Source: Bacteroidales bacterium (lineage in GTDB: Bacteria; Bacteroidota; Bacteroidia; Bacteroidales; VadinHA17). From it: a stretch of 32,670 nucleotides of DNA. The translations under genes were made by a program, and so were the position numbers. Positions 25,346 through 32,670 of the stretch are shown piece after piece (position 1 is the first letter of the stretch; the number at the start of each line of letters is the position of its first letter). The stretch lies in the NCBI GenBank assembly GCA_003157015.1, contig PMIJ01000118.1, positions 1-32,670 of the forward strand, given 5' to 3'. The notes below the pieces were generated by a model. The model was not told where the DNA came from, did no database searches, and saw only the letters and a list, made by a program, of their open reading frames with translations.

Positions 25346-28300
25346 ATGATCCAAAAGAAAACAGACATTATTGAGGCCGCAATGCGGAATCGTAATATTA
25401 TTGTACTGGTAACTGCCGTATTGATGGTATTTGGCATTGTTGCTTTAAAAAAAATGCCACGCAATGAATTTCCCCAGTTCACAATACGGCAGGGAGTTAT
25501 TGTCGGGGTTTATCCGGGTGCAACCTCTGCAGAGGTTGAAGCGCAACTCACAAAGGTTGTTGAGAATTACATATTCGGATATCAGGAGGTAAGAAAAGAA
25601 AAAACCACTTCATTGTCAAGGGAGGGTATGATGTACATTTTCGTTGAACTGAACGATAATGTGAAAAATGCTGACCAGTTTTGGTCCAAATTAAAGCACG
25701 GACTCGACGAGCTCAAGATGACTCTTCCAACCGGAGTACTGGCGCTGGTCGCCAACTCAGATTTTGGTGATACAGCAGCCGAGCTTATCACTCTGTCATC
25801 CGATACAAAAAGTTACAAGGAGCTGGAAGAGCAGCTGAAAAAACTCGAATCAGAATGCCGCAGAATACCAGCCTCCTCAAAGATTAAGCACTATGGGTTA
25901 CAGAAGGAGAAGATTTATGTAAATGTGAAGCCGGAGATGCTGAATGAGTACAATATAAAAACACTATCCTTGCTTGGCTCTTATCAGATGAACGGAATGG
26001 TGAATTATGCCGGCGTTCTGAAAGACGGGAAAAACAACCTTGCAATACATCTTCCGTCAAACTTTGAATCGGAAAAAGACCTGGCAGATCAGATTGTTTA
26101 TTCTGATCCATTTGGGAATGTTGTCCGGCTTAAAAATATTGCCACAATTGAACGTCGCTATGAGGACCCTGATAGTTATATCAAACAAAACGGGAAAAAA
26201 ACCATCCTGCTTTCGCTCGAGATGCAACCTGGCAATAATATTGTTGAATATGGAAAGGATGTAGACAAAGCTATTGAGACTTTCAGGAAAAGTTGCCCGG
26301 AAGATATCAGTGTGGCAAAAATTTCAGAATTGCCAAAGTATGTAAATGATTCGGTTAGTAACTTCATGAGAGAGTTCCTGATCGCAATAGTCGCAGTTAT
26401 ATTGGTAACAATGTTATTGCTGCCACTACGGGTAGCTTCAGTGGCAGGTATCACGGTGCCAATCACAGTACTTATTACCCTTGGCATATTGTATTTTGTA
26501 GGTGTGGAGTTGCATACAGTATCATTAGCTGCATTAATTCTTGTTTTAGGGATGATTGTTGATAATTCAATAGTGATCATTGACAACCATGTTGAAAAAG
26601 TCGATCATCGATATTCGCCCTGGCACGCAGCCATGGCAAGTGCAAAGGAACTTTTTATACCTACAGTGACTGCTACACTGGCTATTATGGCAATATATAT
26701 TCCACTGGGCATAATGGTTCCCGGGAACGCGGGAGAATTCCTTAAGACCTTCCCGGTTGTTGTAAGCATAACATTGATTATATCAATTTTAGTGGCCACT
26801 TTACTGGTACCATACCTGAATTTTGTTTTTATCAAGAAAGGATTAAAAACCGGCCGTAATTCTAAAAAGGGCAAATCGTTTTTAGACTGGATTCAGGGCT
26901 GGTATAATGTTTCACTCGAAAAAGCATTCGAACACCCAAAATTTGTCATTGGAACGGGTGTTGCATGTATTGCATTGGCAGTAATACTATTTAAAAATAC
27001 CAATCAGCAACTATTCCCGGAACTTGAACGAAACCAATTTGCAGTGGAAATATATCTACCCACCGGCTCATCGCTTGAAAGCACTTCTCAAATAGTGGAC
27101 AGTATGGAAACAGTTTTGAATCGGGATAAAAGGGTAACTAATGTAACAAGCTTTATTGGAACCAGTTCTCCGCGTTTTCAGATGGTTTATGCACCCAATA
27201 TGCCTTCCCCGAATTACGGACAATTACTTATCAATACTGTTTCGGATAAAGCTACACGCGAACTGGTGAATGATTACGGTATTAAATATGCTGATCATTT
27301 CGCAAATGCCCATGTAAAGTTTAAGATACTTGCACTTCAGTTGAATAAAGCTAACATTGAGGTTAGAATTTCATCTGACTCTGTTAAAGATATCAGGAAG
27401 GTAGAAGGGCAGGTAAATGAAATTTTGAAAAACACGCAACATATTGCCTGGAGCCGTACAGACTGGGATCAAAAGCAGCAGAACATAAAGGTAACCCTCG
27501 ATCGTGACAAAGCTAACCGGATGGGTTATTCCAAAGGATTTGTATCGACTTCACTTATGGTGGGACTCAATGGGTTACCTCTTACTACCGTCTGGGAGAA
27601 TGACTATCCTGTGGAAGTTAGACTGACACAGGAAAATGAAGGAGCCAGGAGTATCAAAACTATAGGGGATCAGTATATTACCTCGCTTTTAAGTTTTTCT
27701 GCCGCTCCTTTGCGTTCATTTGCCAGTTTTTCACCGGAATGGACAGAAGGCACCATTGTACACCGTAATGGCACACCTACACTGACAATATATATCGATA
27801 ATGACGCAACAGGCATTGCTTCAAAGATGTTCGATGAAATCAGACCACAGATTGATAACCTTAAGCTCCCAGAAAGGCTTTCAATTAGTTACGGTGGAGA
27901 TTATGAGGCTCAGGTAGAGGTTTTTATACCAATGGCTATTGCTTTAGCGGTTAGTATAATTATCATATTTTTTATTCTTCTGTTCCAGTTTAAGAAAGTT
28001 AAATTGTCACTGCTGATTATGTCAACCATGCTGCTGACACTTCCTGGTGCAGCAATAGGGCTGAAGCTCATGGGTTACCCGTTCAGCACAACCGCATTTG
28101 TTGGTATTTCAAGTCTTTGCGGCCTGGTAGTCCGTAATGGTATTATTCTTATTGACTATGCCCGAGTGATCAGAGGTAAAAATAAGATGCCGATTCAAGA
28201 AGCGGCTCTTGCCGCAGGTAAACGTCGGATGCGGCCTATTTTCCTGACCTCGGCAGCAGCTTCCGTAGGCGTCATTCCTATGATAATAAGCCGCTCCCCG

Positions 28301-29785
28301 TTATGGGGACCGCTTGGTTCTGTAATCTGTTTCGGGTTAATAATATCAATGGTGCTTACATTATACATTTTGCCAATCCTTTACTCATTGGTTTACAGTG
28401 ATAAAGAGCAAAAACCCGGTGGTTTTTGGACACTTCCGCAAAAGGTGGCTATACTGTTGGTAATATTCAGTCTTCCTCTGCTTCCATCAAAGACTGAAGC
28501 TCAGACTTTAAGCCTTGATTCATGCAAAAGCATTGCTCTGGCTAACAACAAGAAAATCATGAAATCAGAAATCGATGTAAAAGTTGCCAGAGAACAGCAT
28601 AGCTATGCGTTTACAAATTATTTTCCGGTAGTGAGTATTTCAGGTATTGCCATGCGTTCATCAGAATATCTCATGAAATTAAAAACACCTGAGATGAACC
28701 TTCCGGTATATGACGGTAATCCGGCAAACCTGGCAACGGCGACACAATTTGCGTATATTCCTTCTATACCGATTAATGCACTCGACTATATTAACACGGC
28801 AGATATATCTGTGGCATTGCCAGTTTATATGGGAGGCCGTATAAGAAATGGCAATGCACTTGCATCACTGGGTGAAGATGTCAGTAAACAGCAAAAAAAC
28901 ATGGTGGTTACTGATGTATTAATCCATACTGAAGAACTTTACTGGAACCTGATTTCCTTAAAAGGGAAAAGAAAAACATTGATGAGCTATAAAACCATGC
29001 TGGATACGCTGTATCGCGACGTTAATAATTATTATACTTCCGGGATGGTTCAAAGAAACGACTTGCTGAAAGTTCAGCTTAAGCAAAACGAAATGGAGAG
29101 CAACCTCTTAAAAATCGATAATGGGATAGTAATGACAACCCGGGCTCTATGCCAGTTCATAGGTATTCGGTATGATTCCACCCTTGTATTCAATGAACAG
29201 CCGACCAGTGAGGATAGATTGCAGTCACAGATCGGGGATCCTAAAAGCGTGGTTGCAAACAGGGTGGAACTTAAGTTGCTTAATAAGGCTGTTGAAGCTG
29301 AGCAGCTGCAGAAGAAGATGGCGATAGGTGAATTAATGCCCCAGGTTTCGCTTAGCGGCATGGGTGTATATTACGATGTTATGAATAAAACCGACAAGGC
29401 TGCTATTGCATTGTTAAACGTGAGTATCCCTATAACAGGCTGGTGGGGCGGATCACATAAAATCAAACAGCAGCAGATGAAGGTGGAAAAAGCCAGGATC
29501 GATCTTGATGAAACATCTGAACTGCTGACACTTCAGGCTCAGCAGGCCGGCAATGAGCTTAATGAAAGCTGGTCACAGCTGAAGCTTTCTGAAAAATCGG
29601 TTGAGCAGGCAAAAGAAAATCTTAAGATAACTGATGATAATTACCGTTCAGGAGTAGTTGGAATATCAGATCTTCTTGAGGCACAGGCGTTGCTTCAGAG
29701 TTCAAATGATAACCTTACGGATGCCCTCTGCAGCTATCAGATAAAGAAGGCAAAATACCTGCAGTCGATTGGGAATTATCATTAG
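25346..29785 (+). CDS. RND efflux pump fused to a TolC-like outer-membrane factor
   Basis: A 1479-residue fusion. Residues 1 to about 1033 are a full-length RND permease: TM1 at 15-37, the periplasmic porter loop, TM4 with LGMIVDNSIVIIDN (D406-N407, where AcrB has Asp-Asp), a second porter loop, and the C-terminal helices with CGLVVRNGIILIDY (R930 at the AcrB Lys940 position). After LPILYSLVYSDKEQKPGGFW comes KVAILLVIFSLPLLPSKTEAQ, which looks like an outer-membrane signal peptide. Next are about 430 residues of an OMF/TolC domain (SLDSCKSIALANNKKIMKSE, NYYTSGMVQRNDLLKVQLKQ, NYRSGVVGISDLLEAQALLQ). No stop or ATG separates the parts. A GTG at 28445 could restart translation for a free OMF. The substrate is probably a drug or toxic organic compound; there are no metal-pump signatures. 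Confidence 0.9.
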   Translation: MIQKKTDIIEAAMRNRNIIVLVTAVLMVFGIVALKKMPRNEFPQFTIRQGVIVGVYPGATSAEVEAQLTKVVENYIFGYQEVRKEKTTSLSREGMMYIFVELNDNVKNADQFWSKLKHGLDELKMTLPTGVLALVANSDFGDTAAELITLSSDTKSYKELEEQLKKLESECRRIPASSKIKHYGLQKEKIYVNVKPEMLNEYNIKTLSLLGSYQMNGMVNYAGVLKDGKNNLAIHLPSNFESEKDLADQIVYSDPFGNVVRLKNIATIERRYEDPDSYIKQNGKKTILLSLEMQPGNNIVEYGKDVDKAIETFRKSCPEDISVAKISELPKYVNDSVSNFMREFLIAIVAVILVTMLLLPLRVASVAGITVPITVLITLGILYFVGVELHTVSLAALILVLGMIVDNSIVIIDNHVEKVDHRYSPWHAAMASAKELFIPTVTATLAIMAIYIPLGIMVPGNAGEFLKTFPVVVSITLIISILVATLLVPYLNFVFIKKGLKTGRNSKKGKSFLDWIQGWYNVSLEKAFEHPKFVIGTGVACIALAVILFKNTNQQLFPELERNQFAVEIYLPTGSSLESTSQIVDSMETVLNRDKRVTNVTSFIGTSSPRFQMVYAPNMPSPNYGQLLINTVSDKATRELVNDYGIKYADHFANAHVKFKILALQLNKANIEVRISSDSVKDIRKVEGQVNEILKNTQHIAWSRTDWDQKQQNIKVTLDRDKANRMGYSKGFVSTSLMVGLNGLPLTTVWENDYPVEVRLTQENEGARSIKTIGDQYITSLLSFSAAPLRSFASFSPEWTEGTIVHRNGTPTLTIYIDNDATGIASKMFDEIRPQIDNLKLPERLSISYGGDYEAQVEVFIPMAIALAVSIIIIFFILLFQFKKVKLSLLIMSTMLLTLPGAAIGLKLMGYPFSTTAFVGISSLCGLVVRNGIILIDYARVIRGKNKMPIQEAALAAGKRRMRPIFLTSAAASVGVIPMIISRSPLWGPLGSVICFGLIISMVLTLYILPILYSLVYSDKEQKPGGFWTLPQKVAILLVIFSLPLLPSKTEAQTLSLDSCKSIALANNKKIMKSEIDVKVAREQHSYAFTNYFPVVSISGIAMRSSEYLMKLKTPEMNLPVYDGNPANLATATQFAYIPSIPINALDYINTADISVALPVYMGGRIRNGNALASLGEDVSKQQKNMVVTDVLIHTEELYWNLISLKGKRKTLMSYKTMLDTLYRDVNNYYTSGMVQRNDLLKVQLKQNEMESNLLKIDNGIVMTTRALCQFIGIRYDSTLVFNEQPTSEDRLQSQIGDPKSVVANRVELKLLNKAVEAEQLQKKMAIGELMPQVSLSGMGVYYDVMNKTDKAAIALLNVSIPITGWWGGSHKIKQQQMKVEKARIDLDETSELLTLQAQQAGNELNESWSQLKLSEKSVEQAKENLKITDDNYRSGVVGISDLLEAQALLQSSNDNLTDALCSYQIKKAKYLQSIGNYH

Positions 29786-29814
29786 TTTAGGACAAGGACC
29801 GGTATCTGGCTATA

Positions 29815-29937
29815 AAATTAGGGGCCGCAAATATGTTGTTGTGCCAGTGAACATTTGGGCTGGACCTAATACATATGTACAAAATGAGCCTTGCATATAG
29901 CGTTGATGAGAACAAACTCTACCTGGAAGCAGCAGTT
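29815..29937 (+). pseudogene. Chimeric gene scrap: isomerase fragment joined to a fragment of the unknown secreted protein
   Basis: Two coding fragments in different frames abut. 29815-29864 reads IKLGA, a one-base break, then KYVVVPVNIWAG; this matches KYVVLPMNIWAG of the isomerase-like gene at 11.6 kb (10 of 12 residues). 29863-29937 reads DLIHMYKMSLAYSVDENKLY and then LEAAV, matching 8413-8487 of the secreted protein gene without a gap (19 of 25 residues and about 52 of 75 bases by hand). Most base differences are at third codon positions, so these derive from diverged paralogues, not recent copies. The fragment follows the pump gene and has no start codon. Confidence 0.7.
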
Positions 29938-29960
29938 AATTATAATTTGTAAAACAACTG

Positions 29961-32507
29961 TTACTGGTCTATCCTGACTGCAACCTCCGAGCCTTTTAGT
30001 CCTTTAGAAGCTGCTTTAACTTTAAATGAACCATTTGCTCCCTTTTCGGCTTTTACTATTACAAGACACATCCCGTTGAATGCTTTTCTGTATGATGCAT
30101 TGAAAGGATCATGACTTGTTGCATCGCCGTTATCGACTGCAACTATTTTCCCTGGACCTTCAATGCTGAAATTTACAAGGTTGCTGCTGCGGGGAACCAT
30201 AAGTTTATTAACATCTTCGATCTTGATTGTAATGAAAACAAGATCATAACCATCAGGATGAACTGATGAGCGGTCGGCAGAACATGAAAGCTGCGAGGGT
30301 TTGCCTGTTGTAACCATTTTATCTTCGGCCCATTTGACTCCATTTTTGTATGCAACTATTTTAAGTTCACCGGGCTGGTAAATAACATTATCCCATATGA
30401 GACGATATTCATACTGATGCTTGCTCTTTTTTCCGAGGGATTTGCCGTTCAGGAACAATTCAGCCTCATCTCCTGAAGTATAAACATGAACCGGAGTAAC
30501 CAGGCCTTTTCTTTCCGGCCAGTTCCAGTGAGGAAGAATATGTGCCATAGGAAGCTCAGGTCTCCATCTTGACTGGTACAGGTAGAAGCGGTCCTTTTTA
30601 AATCCTGCGAGATCCATAATACCGAAATAACTGCTGCGTGAAGGTACTTCCGTAGCACCCATCTTATCAAGCATCTTTTTTGTCTCGTCATACCATCTGG
30701 TGCCTGGTTTAAGACCTGTCAGATCTCCTGAGTATGGTGTTGGTTCTCCAATATAGTCAAATCCTGTCCATACGAATTCACCCATAGCTGCCGGGAACTT
30801 ATCCAAAAGAGTCCATTGCTGATCAGTTGTGGATGCCCACCCCGGGTATGCAACATCATAGGATGTTATCTGGAAGATTCCTTTGCCCGGAAGATTATTA
30901 TTGAGGTCACCCTGTACAATCGGGAAAAAGTACTCGCCTCTTGAGCTTACTGTTGAAGCAGATTCGGTTGATATAAGTCCTTGATCGGCATTGTCTTTCA
31001 GGTCATAAAACCTCTTATAGTCACCCAGATGATAATTTATTCCGAATACATCGAGCGTTTTCTGAAATCCATTGGTACCTGAGTTGGAATCGTTGCAACC
31101 TGATGTTACGGGTCGGGTATTATCTTCTGATTTGACTATTTCATTCAGCTCTTTTGCAAGATATGGATTGCGCTGATCAGGCACTTCATTGCCTATGCTC
31201 CACATAAAAACAGAAGGGTGATTCCTGTCGCGGCGAACCATCGCTTTCATGTCTTCCACGTGCCATGCATTGAATAGAACATTATAGTCGTCCTTTTTTT
31301 TGCCGATTCTCCAGGTATCAGAAAATTCAACCTGAATAAGGAACCCCATTTTATCACAGAGATCAACGAGTTCCGGAGCAGGCGGATTGTGACTTGTCCT
31401 GATGGCATTACAGCCCATCTCCTTTAGTATCTCGAGTTGCCTGGCAGCAGCACGGGTATTGAATGCGGCACCCAGCGCTCCAAGATCGTGATGGTTACAA
31501 ACACCATTGACTTCAACTCTTCTGCCATTCAAAAGGAAACCATCCCTGGCAGTAAAATTCAAAGTTCTGAAACCGAAATTGGTCTCATATCTGTCAGTCA
31601 CTGTAGTTCCCTGCATAACGATAACAGCTACGCGGTAAAGTTCAGGTTTAGTTATGTCCCACAAAACCGGGTCCTTCACAGCAATATCAAACCTGAAGTC
31701 ATGATCCTTCATTGCCGGCACAGTTGCGGTGACAACAACTGATTCCGCAACAGGGGCAGAGGACAGTTCAAATTTATCATTCAGTTTATATACCAGTGCT
31801 TTTATTGTAACCGGCAGAGGTTCATTTATGTGACTTTCCACTTCAGCTTCAACGCTCAGCATGCCTCTCTCTTTCTTTATTTCTGGAGTACTACAGAATA
31901 CCCCATTATTTGCGATATGCAATTGGGAAGTTTTTACAAGCCATACGTTCCGGTAAAGACCAGCTCCGGGGTACCATCTTGAATCCCAGTTCTTTGTGTC
32001 GAGCCGTACTGCTATGACGTTTTTCTTTCCGATAATGATGTATGGTGTCAGATCAAGACGGAAAGATGTGTATCCGTAGGGCCATTCTCCGACATATTTA
32101 CCATTCAGCCATACTTTAGCATTTGCCATTGCACCATCGAAATCTATATAGATGCGTTTTTCCTTGTCATTTTCACTTACAATAAAATGCTTTCTGTACC
32201 ATCCAATACCTTTCCATGGCAAAAGTCCGGTATTGTTTTCCAAAGTATCGCTGAAAGGACCTTCGATGGCCCAGTCGTGGGGCAGATCAAGAGTTCTCCA
32301 GCTATTGTCATTTACAGATGGCAGCTGAAGGTTTTCAGGTTCTCTGTCTGTAGCTACAGATTCAACCGAAGCATTGAAATATTTTACGAATTTCCAGCCC
32401 TGGTTAAATGATTCGCGCGATCGTGGTGACTCCTGTGCCATTAGAGCATCAGTGATACCGAGTGTTATCAAAATCACTAATAGTGTTAAGATCGATGTTC
32501 TTTTCAT
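29961..32507 (-). CDS. Secreted GH2 beta-galactosidase
   Basis: An 848-residue glycoside hydrolase family 2 enzyme with a signal peptide (ILTLLVILITLGITDALMAQ, cut near residue 24-25). The N-terminal jelly-roll sugar-binding domain (FNQGWKF, LDLPHDWAIEGPF, GIGWYRKHF, YGYTSFRLDLTPY, WYPGAGLYRNVWL) is followed by an Ig-like domain. The TIM barrel follows (NGVCNHHDLGALGAAFN, IRTSHNPPAPELVDLCDKMG). The acid/base is E441 in FMWSIGNEVPDQ and the nucleophile is probably E515 in LISTESASTVSSRGEY. MGEFVWTGFDYIGEPTPY is typical of Bacteroidota GH2 enzymes. C-terminal Ig-like domains complete it, so it is full length. It should release beta-galactose or a related sugar from glycans in the periplasm. It is transcribed alone; a 5-bp palindrome (GACCT-AA-AGGTC) lies about 80 bp upstream. 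Confidence 0.93.
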   Translation of the reverse strand: MKRTSILTLLVILITLGITDALMAQESPRSRESFNQGWKFVKYFNASVESVATDREPENLQLPSVNDNSWRTLDLPHDWAIEGPFSDTLENNTGLLPWKGIGWYRKHFIVSENDKEKRIYIDFDGAMANAKVWLNGKYVGEWPYGYTSFRLDLTPYIIIGKKNVIAVRLDTKNWDSRWYPGAGLYRNVWLVKTSQLHIANNGVFCSTPEIKKERGMLSVEAEVESHINEPLPVTIKALVYKLNDKFELSSAPVAESVVVTATVPAMKDHDFRFDIAVKDPVLWDITKPELYRVAVIVMQGTTVTDRYETNFGFRTLNFTARDGFLLNGRRVEVNGVCNHHDLGALGAAFNTRAAARQLEILKEMGCNAIRTSHNPPAPELVDLCDKMGFLIQVEFSDTWRIGKKKDDYNVLFNAWHVEDMKAMVRRDRNHPSVFMWSIGNEVPDQRNPYLAKELNEIVKSEDNTRPVTSGCNDSNSGTNGFQKTLDVFGINYHLGDYKRFYDLKDNADQGLISTESASTVSSRGEYFFPIVQGDLNNNLPGKGIFQITSYDVAYPGWASTTDQQWTLLDKFPAAMGEFVWTGFDYIGEPTPYSGDLTGLKPGTRWYDETKKMLDKMGATEVPSRSSYFGIMDLAGFKKDRFYLYQSRWRPELPMAHILPHWNWPERKGLVTPVHVYTSGDEAELFLNGKSLGKKSKHQYEYRLIWDNVIYQPGELKIVAYKNGVKWAEDKMVTTGKPSQLSCSADRSSVHPDGYDLVFITIKIEDVNKLMVPRSSNLVNFSIEGPGKIVAVDNGDATSHDPFNASYRKAFNGMCLVIVKAEKGANGSFKVKAASKGLKGSEVAVRIDQ

Positions 32508-32670
32508 ATAACAGCATTTAATAAAATTTTCTCTAAAGTAATTAAATCCTTTGTTATCAACACATAATTTCCATGATAAGTAAATAAGACCTAAAGGTCA
32601 TTGTTTTTTATGCACTTTTGTGGTATAAAATTCTCTATGGACTTTCCCTTTTATCTTTTTCTTCCGTAAA

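Noticed and set aside
28445..29785. A separate TolC-type gene starting at GTG 28445
   Set aside because: The frame is continuous with the pump, there is no stop between them and no ribosome-binding site is evident, so a fusion is the simpler reading. An internal start remains possible and is noted in the pump entry.
32588..32599. GACCT-AA-AGGTC palindrome upstream of the GH2 gene, considered as an operator
   Set aside because: It is only 5 bp per arm with no second copy near a related gene; mentioned only in the GH2 entry.

Overview
The window looks like chromosomal DNA of a Bacteroidota bacterium, probably a Bacteroidales/Marinilabiliales-type carbohydrate degrader. Reasons: AT-rich DNA with few Shine-Dalgarno sites; a type IX secretion sorting domain at the end of the first gene; a TTTG/TAnnTTTG promoter upstream of the TetR gene; many secreted proteins with signal peptides, lipoboxes or Tat-like RR leaders; and GH2, GH105 and GH3-type sugar genes. 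No rRNA, tRNA, CRISPR array or intact transposase was seen.

Layout. 1-1.2 kb: the 3' end of a large secreted adhesin/beta-helix-type protein with a terminator. 1.5-3.8 kb: divergent Tat-type aldo/keto reductase and GH105-like unsaturated glucuronyl hydrolase. 3.9-4.6 kb: a broken minus-strand gene and a 53-codon ORF. 4.6-9.5 kb: amino-acid permease, a frameshifted FAD oxidoreductase, and a secreted protein of unknown function. 9.5-12.3 kb: a decayed GH3 N-terminus, a small secreted protein, a Nudix-fold regulator and a secreted sugar isomerase/epimerase-like protein. 12.3-20.4 kb: a MITE-like element followed by a long minus-strand block (msrA, msrB, outer-membrane barrel, AraC regulator, aldo/keto reductase, Fe-S flavoprotein, carboxymuconolactone decarboxylase-like protein, PQQ-type propeller, cupin). 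The theme of that block is redox and oxidative-damage handling. 20.6-22.4 kb: a broken esterase, a Gre-type elongation factor and an unannotated 39-residue gene with its own palindrome and terminator. 22.8-29.8 kb: an SDR, then a TetR-RND efflux module. 29.8-32.5 kb: a chimeric gene scrap and a GH2 beta-galactosidase.

The most coherent system is the efflux module. A TetR repressor and the lipoprotein adaptor gene each have the same 18-bp palindrome upstream (ATACCAAACGTTYAGTAT). The adaptor is followed one base later by a 1479-residue protein in which a full-length RND inner-membrane pump is fused in frame to a full-length TolC-like outer-membrane factor. In effect the tripartite pump is encoded by two genes.

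The second theme is gene decay. At least five broken or fragmentary genes were found by reading all frames of the gaps. One is a 120-bp chimera at 29.8 kb whose two halves resemble two separate intact genes elsewhere in this window (the isomerase at 11.3 kb and the unknown secreted protein at 7.9 kb). All identifications are from reading the sequence; no database search was possible.
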